Source: Undaria pinnatifida
Lineage: Eukaryota; Sar; Phaeophyceae; Laminariales; Alariaceae
Assembly (NCBI GenBank): GCA_012845835.1
Contig: JABAKD010000029.1
Location: 5,110,000-5,173,999, forward strand
DNA length: 64,000 bases
Reading direction: 5' to 3'
In this document: positions 10,031-19,624 of the stretch, one piece after another
Layout: every line of letters begins with the position of its first letter
How positions within the stretch are numbered: the first letter of the stretch is position 1
Notes under the pieces: model-generated
Database searches by the model: none
What the model saw: the letters and a program-made list of their open reading frames with translations, nothing else
Told to the model about the DNA's origin: nothing
Made by a program: the position numbers and the translations under genes

Positions 10031-10727
10031 AAAAAAGGTTAACTTCGTTGTTTTTACCTAACAACAGTCAGCAAACTCAGTGTCCGCACCGATTGCCCAT
10101 GCGTTTCCTCTGTCCAATTTTTTGTATCATATACATGCCACAGAGTAAACAACTAGACACGCGCTCTGTTCGGCAGTACTGGTGCACGCAGCGCGACATC
10201 ATTGTTTTTTGCCCTGGGGTAGACAAGCGCTATGATACGTCAGAGTCGAACCGCACCAACTTATTTTTTAACACGCCTCGCTTGGGGAGCTCTGCACTGC
10301 ACTCATTGCACTGCACTCACTGCAATGCACGTAAAAAAAAAAAAAAAATGAGAAAATAACGAAAATGCAACCACCGGACGAACTATCCCCTCTTAGAAAA
10401 ATACCAGACCACGTACGTAGTCCACGTATTAAAAAAAAAATTGTATAAAGAAAAAAAAGCCATGGGTGCAGGTTTTTCTTTCGAAGAGAAAACGCCGTAA
10501 AACCAATGGCAATGAAAGCGATATTGACTTTCACAGCAGTATTCCCAAAAATCAGAGAAGGTGAAAGTGCCGACGAAGGAGCGCTACCTCTATCGTAGAA
10601 AGGCGGCGGTAGTACAACATGGGCAGGGCACGACAAGCTGCCCTGCAGGGGTATACTTGCTCCTCAGGGGCTCCTGTTCGAGAGGTGTTCAAATGGGAAA
10701 GGGTCTGGTCCGGGTTTAATGTACGGA
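10031..10727. other. Unassigned stretch
   Basis: Poly-A runs at 10,334-10,348 and 10,430-10,457 and a short direct repeat (CTGCACTCATTGCA / CTGCACTCACTGCA) near 10,300. No gene or named element recognised. Confidence 0.35.
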
Positions 10728-11036
10728 ACGGTCGCTCCGGTTCCGTATCAGGTTATCCTCGAGCCTAATTTCGTGAGTTCGAGCCGCGCCGAGTGCTTAC
10801 TCGTATAAATTCGTTGGGACTTTTTCTTGTGCACAGGTTGACTTGCGGAAAGCGCGAGAGCGTGAGTTCGCAACATTCAAAGAAAAATCGACGAGCAGTG
10901 GGATTGCTGAACCCTATGCGCGGTAAAAATTGAAGGCAAGAACCGGGGGGGAAGAAGGGACGACACCTGTGACCACGGCTTGTCCAGAAGAAGCTGGGAA
11001 GTAGGAAGTGTGAGAAAAAAAACAAAAAAAAAACTG
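10728..11036 (+). mobile_element. tRNA-headed SINE, copy B
   Basis: Plus-strand SINE of about 310 bp. The head carries a box A-like CCGTATCAGGTTATCC and a box B-like GAGTTCGAGCCGCG. The body has GAAAGCGCGAGAGCGTGAGTT and CGACACCTGTGACCACGG, and the A-rich tail is at 11,019-11,034. The head is what is expected of a tRNA-derived RNA polymerase III promoter. No coding capacity; retrotransposition would need a partner LINE. Confidence 0.75.
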
Positions 11037-11127
11037 AAGTACCTGTGGTGGCGTGGTAGTAGCATTTACAAGTCTACATATTGGTGTATGGTGTATGGGG
11101 GTGGTGTATTTCTGACAAGTGTTATAC

Positions 11128-11351
11128 CTGGTGGTTCTTAGAACGCGAAGAACACCCGATAAGAAATAGGCCGCATTTTCATCTAAAGCCATGCTGAGAT
11201 TCGGTGGCAAATTATATTCCGGGAGCACAGCAGTAGTAATAGTTGCGCTTAAGTTAGTATAGAATGTTCCCGACACCGTCCCCACAAGTAAGAGCCCCAG
11301 GCTGGGCCAGCACACCACCAGTACACCGTTTCTTCTTTCGTCTAGGGTGTC
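11128..11351 (-). CDS. Candidate internal exon, function unknown
   Basis: On the minus strand a 224-bp open block sits between an acceptor-like AATACAG (ending 11,352) and a donor-like CAG|GTATAA (exon last base 11,128). It encodes a hydrophobic stretch beginning VCWPSLGLLLVGTVSG and then polar sequence. I do not recognise the family. No neighbouring exons were identified, and the splice signals are minimal, so this could be chance. Confidence 0.25.
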
Positions 11352-11359
11352 CTGTATTA

Positions 11360-11745
11360 TTTATTGTTGTGGGCGTACATATGAATAATAATAGCGGTGA
11401 GAGCGCCTTTCGAGCCATGGCCTATTGACCGAAGAAGCAACAACCAAGCGTTTAATGAACCTCTTACGAAGAACAGCCGTGAAACGAAAACATATTGTCA
11501 ACCGGTGCGCGTGTGCCGTGTCGCACCGTCGGGACTCGTTCCGTTCCACTTGGGTCGCGCCCCCTATTCTACTAGCAACTCGGAATGCTTGGTGAAATCG
11601 TGGCCGTGGTCTTACCATTAACATTCGTTAGACAAACGTTTCCCTCTGACGTTCGTACGAATACCAAAATGGGCACCATTATATTTACACATAAAAAATC
11701 GCAGAACGAAACGTGTACAGCAGTACTGGGCCCTACATAGCGCAG
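11360..11745. other. Unassigned stretch
   Basis: Overlapping 70-90-codon frames on both strands (11,361-11,624) without recognisable features. Nothing else supported. Confidence 0.35.
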
Positions 11746-12435
11746 GTGGTGTTTTCAGGCGTTTTACCTGCACCATAGCGGGCACCTGCGGTACTGAAAA
11801 GTAAGCCGCAATAGTGCCGGTTCGCCGCCATTCATTGAGGGTTTGAATATCCCCTCAATAGTACAGGTACCTACCTGCACTATCGAGGGATATATATGAC
11901 TTTTGGTGCGGCCTTCACGCTTTCTTTGCGGGGTTGATAGAGTACGAAGTGGATCGAATTACCGTAGTGCTGGGCCCTGTTCTAGCGTTGGCGTGGGCAG
12001 ACTGTGTCGCGACGAGTGTGGTTCCCCCTGTCGCACAGAGCAATGTTGTACCGTTTTTTTCTTTCAGCATTCCACTCGTTCAGTACTGCACACCTAAACT
12101 GTCGCGGGACCCAACCCTTCAACATTTATCACGTACGAGTAGCTAATGATGCTAATCTCAGTCCTCGTTGCCCTCCTTCGACGTTACAACAAGAAGAAAA
12201 AAAAAGACGAGCAGAAAAGGAAATTAAACAAGAAGCGCGTTTCTGTGTTGCGTCTGTCCGCTGTCCCCTGTCCGCTGCCCGTGTGTGTGTGTCCAACCTG
12301 CGATATTGCGGGGCACCGCGGTGTTCAACCTGCACTATAGCGGAATCGCCCTCAATAGTGCAAGACCTGCACTATCGACGGCGCTATCTGTGTCCAAAGA
12401 TTTAACCTGCACCATACCGGGCACCTGCACTATTC
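11746..12435. repeat. Region with repeated ACCTGCACTAT motifs
   Basis: The motif ACCTGCAC(T/C)AT, often followed by AGCGGG or CGAGGG, or its complement ATAGTGCAGG, occurs at about 11,768, 11,875, 12,330, 12,355, 12,370, 12,407 and 12,426. The spacing is irregular, so it is not a simple tandem array. The short phrase CTGGGCCCT also recurs (11,727 and 11,970). Possibly a decayed element with subterminal repeats. Confidence 0.45.
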
Positions 12436-12955
12436 ATCATGTGGATATAATATTATTAATGGCAGCTCTTTTTTATAGAACCTGGTTTATACGAATGAAA
12501 TGCATCGTAATTTACGTAGCCTGCAAACTTGCCCGAAGCCTCTCCTCGACATACTTCGGAATTTCGACAAGCATGCACGGTCAGAGTTTTTTGGGGGGGG
12601 GTTGCTGTCGTCGATGAAGAAGAAATTATACCCGTGATTTGCTTGCTAGAAGGAGCTAGAAGAGAAGCCAAATTGAGGCAAACGACTGCTGTGCTTTCGT
12701 TCAAGCTCTGTGCTTCCTCCGTGGTGCAAGCGAAAAAACACAAAAACAAGCATAATGGGTCTTGAGAGGGCGTGTCGCACAAGGCAATCAAATAGTCTGC
12801 GATTGTGTGGTGGTACAAGAATCATTCGAATTACGTCAGCTACTAGTAGCAATCGTGAGTTGGACAATCTTAGAGTCGATACTCATCTTTGCAGGCCGCG
12901 TGATCCATCCGCCCCTCGTTTTTACAGATACACATAGTATCCATCCCGTGAGTGA
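12436..12955. other. Unassigned stretch
   Basis: Open frames at 12,456-12,818 (minus) and 12,529-12,765 (plus) overlap and show no domain. A G-run is at 12,592-12,602. No gene called. Confidence 0.35.
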
Positions 12956-13640
12956 ATGTTACTCCTACGCAAGTCTTACAGAACTTCCAGCATTTCCGGG
13001 TATTGTGAGACGGGCGTACTGGCACAGACAGGCGTACAAAGAACTTACAGAAGTTCCGGCCAAGAAAAAAATGCCGTGGGTCTTTGCGGCACTGGCGCAC
13101 AGAACTTACCGAAGTTCCGGTGTCCAAAGCTACGGTAGGGGGGTTACCTGTCTTTTGGGGGGGGCTTTTTTGCAGTGGCTCGGGGTCACACTGACACATC
13201 CCTGTTCCTTGCGGTCATTGGCTTCCGTGCTGTTTCAATTTTTGGATATGAACCGCCAATGGGATGGCTAGCTACGCTGCACCTCACAAATCACCGAACG
13301 TGTTTATTGTCAGTGAGGTACAGAGTCACTCGCGCGAGTATGATATGATAGTGTGATTTAGTGACGATCCGGTGACGTGCAAAAGTGGGAACCCCCCCTA
13401 CCGTTGGTACTGGGTCGGTACTACGAGTATGCGTGTCCTACAGAACTAGCAGAAGCTCTTTTACGGTTGTACCATTATGGGGAAACAACTCAGGTATGGA
13501 TCTGTCTTTACCCTACGGACAGAACTCGAACACAAAGTTCGGGTATGTGAATCACTGCTCTACAGAACTCACAGACGTTCCGGGCACGGGTAGGAGTGGT
13601 GCACAGCACTCACAGAAGTTGCGGGTACGGGTAATAGGTG
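12956..13640 (+). repeat. AGAACTT..GAAGTTC interspersed palindromic motif
   Basis: The motif CAGAACTTCCAGAAGTTCCG and variants occur at about 12,980, 13,041, 13,100, 13,441, 13,561 and 13,605, usually followed by GGTACGGGTA or similar. It also recurs in tighter spacing at 16,620-16,790. The motif is self-complementary (GAACTTC-CA-GAAGTTC). One MITE (13,122-13,416) interrupts the series. Confidence 0.65.
13122..13416 (+). mobile_element. ACTCGCGCGAGT MITE, copy 2
   Basis: About 295 bp with imperfect terminal inverted repeats: left GTCCAAAGCTACGGTAGGGG, right (complement) GACCCAGTACCAACGGTAGG. GGT directly flanks both ends, suggesting a 3-bp target duplication. It shares the left half (CTTTTGGGG, GTGGCTCGGGGTCAC) and the ACTCGCGCGAGT palindrome with the copy inside the LINE at 28,625-28,896. 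Non-coding. Confidence 0.55.
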
Positions 13641-14180
13641 GGTAAAGACCGGCCTTAAGGGGGCTAAAAACAACATCTTGACCGGGAAAAAAAACGCAGT
13701 TTATCATTGTCAACACATTCCCAACACGACTACTGCGATTGACGTGCTGCATACTTGTACACGTCATACATATATTATATACTTGTAGAAAAAAACACAT
13801 ACTAACAACATATTTGTCATTCGTTGTTGCTCGGTTTGTTCGTGGTTTCGTTCACAAACCCGTTTGTGTTGTAGGGGTATGTTCCACGATTTTCGAATAT
13901 CACCGGAAGAAACTTTCCAATTTCCTGGGAAACTGCGTCTTCGGCGGTCACGGGTTTAGCTCTATAGTTAACGCGTACTACCTGTTGTTGCATAAACAAG
14001 AACAAAACTGAAGTAAAACTACTACTAATGCATACTAGTAATACCTGGTGATATTGAATATGAAGCATACGAATATTTTCATGTATGTATGAAACACACT
14101 TCGCTTTGGTTCTCTGTAGTAGAGATGTAAAGCGTACACCCTGTACAAATATCTATAACAAATACAAATAATAGTTGCGT
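13641..14180. other. Unassigned stretch
   Basis: AT-rich with several short open frames on both strands (13,739-14,011 plus; 13,817-14,068 minus). No recognisable domain. It borders the 42-bp minisatellite. Confidence 0.35.
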
Positions 14181-14189
14181 GTGTTTGTC

Positions 14190-14690
14190 CCAGGGCAGTA
14201 TTTGCCTCCAGACAAATTTTTGCGCAGCTTCTGAAGCAAGTATTTTCTTCCAGACAAATATTTGCACAGGTTCTCAAGAGAGTACTTTCCTGCAGACAAA
14301 TATTTGCGCAGCTTTTAAAAAAAGTATTTGCTTCCAGACAAATATTTGCGCAGCTTTTCCAGAGAGTATTTGCCTGCCGGACAAATATTTGCACAGGTTC
14401 TCAAGAGAGTATTTGCCTGCAGACAAATTTTGGCGCAGCTTCTCAAAAAAAAAAGTATTGCTTCCGGGCAAATATTTGCGCAGGTTTTCCAGAGAGTATG
14501 TGCCTGCCAGACAAATATTTGCACAGGTTCTGAAAAAAGTATTTGCCTGCAGACAAATATTTGCGCAGCTTCTCAAGAAAGTATTTGATTCCAGACAAAT
14601 ATTCGCGCAGCTTCTCAAAAAAGTATTTGCTTCCGGACAAATAGTTGCGCAGGTTTTCCAGAGAGTATTTGCCTGCCAGACCAATAGGAA
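14190..14690 (+). repeat. 42-bp minisatellite, about 12 copies
   Basis: Units start with GTATTTGC and contain CAGACAAATATTTGCGCAG. Successive starts are at 14,198, 14,240, 14,282, 14,324, 14,366 and 14,409, so the period is 42-43 bp. Two subtypes (GCAGCTT and ACAGGTT) are interspersed. Because 42 is divisible by three, long repetitive frames appear on both strands (for example 14,179-14,748). These have a regular Cys/Phe pattern but I do not take them as genes. Confidence 0.95.
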
Positions 14691-14943
14691 AAAATGTATT
14701 TATACAGGGCGTGAAAGCGTGCACGAATTTGCGAGGGGATTTAGTTAGCTCCAGAAGACCTGAAACAATGTGCCCCCCGGAGCTTGGTGGGAAGGTTTAA
14801 CGCTCTCTCAAAACGAGGCTATGTGGTGGTCCCCGCTGATCGGAATGAAATATCAAGTTTCAAAGAGCGGCGCGCAGCTGAGTTTTTCAGCCATTTCCGG
14901 CCAGTTTTGGGTCCGGGTTGAGGTTAGGGTATATGGGTCTACG

Positions 14944-14947
14944 CCCG

Positions 14948-15044
<97 letters not shown>

Positions 15045-15072
15045 CGTTGTTGTCGTTGTTGTTGTTGTCTCG
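14944..15072. repeat. (GTT)n microsatellite
   Basis: About 43 GTT triplets with a few GTC and GAT interruptions near the right side, joined directly to CTCGCAT. Other arrays of the same repeat (24,798-24,959, 36,011-36,081, 20,972-21,006) also abut a sequence related to GCGAG or GACCACGGAC, which suggests they are expanded tails of one dispersed family. Confidence 0.9.
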
Positions 15073-16330
15073 CATTCACTGTTGTCATACATCAAGAGTC
15101 CGTGGTCATGCAAAGGTGCTAGAGCCTTAGGAAGACCTGAAAAAATAAATGAAATCAAAATTAGTCCGGGAAATACCACGTTTTACCGCCTCAAAACGCA
15201 CGATACGAAGAAGGCGCACAAGTAAAATTACCCAACGTGCAAAATGAAGTCACATGGCCGCTGGTATCCACTCAATAATGGCATGGAGTTCCCCCGTTCC
15301 CAGACCTAATCAACTTGCGGCTACAAACTACAGCGGTTGGGCTGCCTCCACGTACGAACATCAGGTGATTGTGAACACAAACGAACGCGCCTGCTGTCTG
15401 GAGATCTGTCAAAGTGATGACGTGAGCGCATGCAGTGATAAAATGCAATCGAACCTAGAACCATGTTACGAACATAAATGATCGCCACGCCTTCCCGGGT
15501 TATCTGCCAGGTTGCAGCGCAGCTACGACGCCCGTGCCTGAAAATTGTTTTTTTTTGTTTATTTGCGGGGAGGTATTCCTCATGAAGGGGATACAACTTT
15601 GCCAACACTACAGAAATCAGTGACGGAAGTAATATGTTGTACCGCTGCCTCGTGAAAAAGCCATGAAAAAAGACGATCGCCGCTCGCGTGATGATGGTGT
15701 TCGTGCGGTTTGTGGGTCTCCGTGTGCCATCCTCCGGCTGTGGTTCTCCATGGCCGCCTCGTCGCCTTAGTTCACTCGGCCTGCTCATTCGCACTTGCTC
15801 TCGTTGATGCTCAGTTCCAATTGGTTTCATTTCTCCCCTGCCCCAGAAAACCAATTGTTCCTCGCAGCTTTGCGGTGCTGATCTGAAAGTCAACAGTTCT
15901 CGTTCAGGGAGAGTTCATTACGTCTCTTCCCCGCCGGTCGACGCTCAGTCACCCTCTTCTTTTGTCGTCGAATCCAGCCTCCTGCCGGCGAAGTTCGCTC
16001 CACTTAAACGAAGACTGCGCCGTAGTGTGGCTCGTGGTCGCGCCCGCCTCCGCGCACAAGCATCCATATTAAGCATGGTTGCCCCGCCGCCGCTTCCAAA
16101 AAAGACGCGCGAATCGTGTGTGACCATGCCTAACGCACCACCTATGACCCAACTCTACTGCTTCGCCTAAGCCTCGCGGTCACATGCAGACGCAAGCAGG
16201 TGCCACTCTTTCGAGGGTGAGTCCGGCTTTACACCCACCAGAATAACCACCTCTAAACTCGCCAAAAGCCTGCTAGGGCATGCCTCGCATCATGTCTTAC
16301 CGAGGCGGCAAGGGGAACGTAGATTGCCGA
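15060..16330 (-). repeat. Inverted-repeat arm 1 of a dispersed element
   Basis: Matches 19,625-20,960 in opposite orientation with scattered differences. Shared landmarks are AAGTCACATGGCCGCTGGTATCC, CGTAGCTGCGCTGCAA (complement), GGCGGCCATGGAGAACCACAG (complement) and GCCTCGCGG..GCAAGCAGGT. The outer end is a (GTT)n array. The long open frame at 15,321-15,893 lies within it and is not conserved as a clean frame in the other arm, so I treat the unit as non-coding. A shorter relative of its outer part is at 17,330-17,570. Confidence 0.75.
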
Positions 16331-16600
16331 ACTTTTCTCCGACTTACACGTTCCCCTAGATCGCAAACGCGAACCGCTCACCGCCACAAAGATCCTGGCG
16401 GCCAACTTGTTGAGTGCATGGAGTGGGCTCTTTGGTTCTTTGTGCAACTTCGTGTCGAGGTGTGGCGTGAAAGTGACAGGTGAGACATGTTGATGACGTC
16501 ATAATATAAAACACCAGAGATGAAGTCCGGAGCTAATCGATCGACCCTCATATTCACTGGTCACTTCGGGTAACATTACAATCGTATACCCGTGCCCGGG
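16331..16600. other. Unassigned stretch
   Basis: Borders inverted-repeat arm 1. No gene or clear repeat found. Confidence 0.3.
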
Positions 16601-16614
16601 GTATCGTGTCTCAC

Positions 16615-16790
16615 TCTCCTAAAACTCGCGGAAATTCCAGGTAAGGGTGTGGGGTTCTTACAGAACTTCCAGAAGTTCCAGGTACGGGTACGTAAAGTGC
16701 TACAGAACTTCCAGAAGTTCCGGGTACGGGTATGTGAATGTAGTGCATAACTTCCACACGTTCCGGGTACACGGGTATGAATGTCCTACA
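16615..16790 (+). repeat. AGAACTTCCAGAAGTTCC minisatellite
   Basis: Four units of about 50-60 bp, each with a form of CAGAACTTCCAGAAGTTCC followed by GGGTACGGGTA. They are closely related to the looser series at 12,956-13,640. The short open frames here follow the repeat. Confidence 0.75.
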
Positions 16791-17320
16791 GACTCTTACA
16801 CAGAAGATATCTGTGGGGAAATATTTGAGGTAATTACCCCGGATACGGTTTGTCCGCACCCTAAATACCACAACCTTTAAAAGTACCGCCGACACTCATC
16901 TCGAGCATAATCAGTTTAACGTCAAAAACATCACACCAAATTAATTTTAACGCGGATATCAGGGCTGGGCCTTGGTCCAGTATGTACTGGCAAAGGGAGC
17001 TGCCAAGGTGGCAGTACTTTGGATAAATCACGTTCACCTACGAAAACGCCTTATTAAGCAGCGGAAACCCATTAAAAATCACCGCGCAAGAGGATGAGAG
17101 TAGAGAAGGCCGGCAGAACAGCTAGAAGAAATAGGAGTGAGGGAGGGACACCCCTCAACACCATGGACGAAGTCGAATTCTACTAACCTTTGATGGTTCA
17201 CGAGTTCTGCAACGTCTCATCTACCTGCATCTCGCGTGTAGGTCAATTTTTGATTGCTAGCGTTTTTTTTTGTGTGTTCTGGATTTCTGGTAGGAACCTA
17301 TCCTACTATGTGTAAGCGTT
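16791..17320. other. Unassigned stretch
   Basis: Contains a local inverted repeat near 16,985-17,020 (CAGTATGTACTGGCAAAG and GCCAAGGTGGCAGTACTTTG). No gene seen. Confidence 0.35.
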
Positions 17321-17329
17321 TTAACAATG

Positions 17330-17570
17330 TGGCTTCCCGAAGTGTTGTTTTCGTTGATTTCTCACATTACCTCTCGTGAAAGATCTAGAGTTCGTGGTCA
17401 CACAAATGTGCTGATGCCTTCGGAAGATGCAAAAAACCACATGAAATCAAAATTCGTCCGGAAAATTCTAGTCTTTCCCGCCCTAAAACGCACGATACGA
17501 AGTCGCGCATTGTGCAAATGAAATTGTCCAATCCGTGTGCAAATGGAACTCACATGGCCGCGTATTGTTA
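17330..17570 (-). repeat. Fragment of the (GTT)-tailed dispersed family
   Basis: Shares CGTGGTCACACAAATGTGCTGATGCC, GAAATCAAAATTCGTCCGG, AAAACGCACGATACGAAG and CTCACATGGCCGC with the outer part of inverted-repeat arm 1 (15,085-15,260). It confirms that this outer segment exists as an independent dispersed copy. Confidence 0.65.
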
Positions 17571-17574
17571 TTAC

Positions 17575-17940
17575 TTGGGTGTGCGTGGCCATCAGCGCAG
17601 AGCTAAAGACACCGTCGAGATGAACTCTCGGTAACGAAGAACTAGACTATGGTGTTTCATATGTTCTTCATTTCGGTGGGGAATCAGATTAAACAGATGG
17701 TTGGAACAACATAAATGGACGTGTACTGTGTAGTTACGTCTCAGAGGCTGTCATTTTGTAGTGATTCGCTTTGTTAGCACACATCAAACATGCATGTGTT
17801 ATGAACCAGTGAAGCGTGCCGTATTCCCGGAAACTCCTGTCCATATATAGTTTCCGCGCACAGATTGGTCAACATCGCCACCCTGTTGACCCTGGTACAA
17901 GCTACCCTGTATTTCCACGTCGGGTCGCCGACCTATATAC
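17575..17940. repeat. Unassigned, ending in a CAGCTGT repeat fragment
   Basis: 17,575-17,850 has no recognisable content. 17,855-17,940 matches the middle of the CAGCTGT family (TTTCCGCGCACAGA, CACCCTGTTGACCCTG, GTCGCCGACCTATAT). Confidence 0.5.
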
Positions 17941-18258
17941 AGTCGCCCCGTTGGCGTATCAGGTTATCCTCAGAATGACGGTGGTATAGGTATGTTACTT
18001 CCCCCCGAGTGCATACACATATGAATTAGTAGGGCGTTGTTCTTTCGTACAAACTGACGTGCAAAAAAAGCGAGAGCGTGAGTTAGCAACACTCAATAAA
18101 TAACTTGACAAGCAGTGGGATTGCTGAGCCCTTCGTATGCACAATGAAAATTGGAGGCAAGGACCGGGCGGGAGAAGAGACGACACCGCATTGACCACGG
18201 CTTGTCCAGAAACCGGTAAGTAGAAATGTGTGAACAAAAACAAAAACGAAATCTGTAT
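17941..18258 (+). mobile_element. tRNA-headed SINE, copy C
   Basis: Head with box A-like TGGCGTATCAGGTTATCC and a degenerate second half (the box B block is replaced by sequence around CCCCCCGAGTGC). The body has AAGCGAGAGCGTGAGTTAGC and CTTGTCCAGAA, and the tail is A-rich with C interruptions (18,234-18,250). The more degenerate head suggests an older copy than 10,728-11,036. Confidence 0.65.
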
Positions 18259-18299
18259 TGAGGACATACCCCGTAACAAGTAATAGGTTCGATTTCGTA

Positions 18300-18545
18300 T
18301 TATCACACACCACAGCTTGCAAATATGAGTTTCGACAAAATCTCCCATTTCACAGCTGAAGGGTATTATTTATAGAATAAAAAATGAAAATACACTCCAG
18401 CTGTGAGATCGAAGATTTCGTCGAAACTCATCTTTGCAAGCTGTGTGTGATACTCCGATCGCGCGCATTACGGGTTGTGTGTATAGGTCGGCGACTCCCC
18501 TTACAACTACAGTGTAGCTACCAGGGTCAACAGGGTGATTTTAGT
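18300..18545. repeat. Two CAGCTGT repeat fragments, head to head
   Basis: 18,300-18,372 is a minus-strand fragment (CACAGCTTGCAAATATGAG..TTTCACAGCTG). 18,383-18,545 is a plus-strand copy (CTCCAGCTGTGAGATCGAAG..GGTCAACAGGGTGATTTTAG). Their adjacency gives a local inverted repeat. Confidence 0.65.
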
Positions 18546-18549
18546 CATT

Positions 18550-19145
18550 ATAATACATGGCTCGATTGCTTTTGCACTTACTTCCTTCAGGCTTTCTTGG
18601 TCAATACTGAGTGTATACTATTAAAATTAATATATTATATACGGTTGAAACATGGTCGGAGACCGACCTTCGATTATTGTTCATCTCTGGTGAAGCCAAA
18701 AATTGAAAAGACGTGCCTCCGGCAGGGCGCTTCAAGCAGGGCTCCCTGAGGGCGCCTCGGACGGGGCCTCCTCACCAGCTGGGTGGGGGCAGGGGTCGAA
18801 GATTCGCCGCGATCACCAGTTCACTGATCGGGTCCGTGTACTATTATACTACGCAGTCAGTGTATACTGTACTGGGTAGCTACGAGGGCCCAGCCCTAGC
18901 AGGTACCCTTGCACAAAAATGAAGTAGTAAACAAACGCGGGTCGCGGAAAGCGTGGCGTCGAACATCACATACATGCACAGATGAGAGTACTTAGTAAGG
19001 TGCGATCCCGGAAGAACAGCCGTACGATTGATGCCCATTATATTCCCTTGCATCGCGACTGCCTGCGGAAACCAAAGGCGTTGTTTGCATTCCGAAAATG
19101 AGTCAATCAATCCCTCAATCTACCGAAGGAGTGGTAGCATCAGCA
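18550..19145. other. Unassigned stretch
   Basis: Contains the phrase CTGGGTAGCTACGAGGGCCCAGCCCTAGCAGGTACC near 18,870, related in style to phrases at 11,727 and 11,970. If the transporter-like exon at 19,158-19,362 is real, its downstream intron and exons should lie here on the minus strand. I could not identify a continuing exon. Confidence 0.3.
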
Positions 19146-19157
19146 GTCAATTCTCAC

Positions 19158-19362
19158 CCGCTTTGTCCTTGTCATCAACGACGCCCAGGTACTCCACCAT
19201 GTAGCCCGCGTAGGCGAACACGCTCATTTTGCTAACCGTGTAGGCGACAAGACTGACCAGAATGACCAGCATCGGTAGATATGGGAACGGCGCCATTGTA
19301 TGCAACCTGTCTGGTGAGATGATGAGACTGCCCTGTGTGAAATGCGAGTCGCGATCCTCCAC
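19158..19362 (-). CDS. Candidate first exon, MFS-like membrane transporter
   Basis: Minus-strand open frame with ATGs at 19,362 and 19,296. From the second, MAPFPYLPMLVILVSLV begins a hydrophobic helix, followed by AYAGYMVEYLGVV and an acidic/basic turn (DDKDKAG). This resembles the first transmembrane helix and following loop of some major-facilitator transporters, where an FPY..MV..LG block precedes the next helix. A donor-like GCGG|GTGAGA occurs at 19,157-19,158. If real, this is the first exon of a multi-exon gene in the plasma or an internal membrane. The expected next exon was not found, so it may be a solitary duplicated exon or a chance frame. Confidence 0.35.
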
Positions 19363-19624
19363 CCTCTATGCGCTTTGACGGGAGGGTTTGATGGTGCGGA
19401 GTGTGTGATGTGGGCGGAGTATCACTTTATGAGTTGCGTTGGCACTGCTACAACAGCAGTATTGAGATTAACGGTATGCAACTGATCAAATATTTGACTG
19501 CTCATCTGGGATTCCACATCCTACTAGTATGCGGAACAATCGGTAACCTGTGAGACAAACTCGAAGCAAGCCGATCAGAAAAACACACCAGATGGCGTAT
19601 TGTTCAACCATGCAAAAAAGCACG

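Noticed and set aside
14770-15225. Frames rich in poly-Val, poly-Leu or poly-Thr/Asn over the GTT array
   Set aside because: Direct translation of a triplet microsatellite; the flanking residues carry no domain.
16615-16790. Heat-shock elements suggested by repeated GAA/TTC
   Set aside because: Spacing between GAA and TTC is one base rather than two in half the pairs, so the standard alternating pattern is not met.
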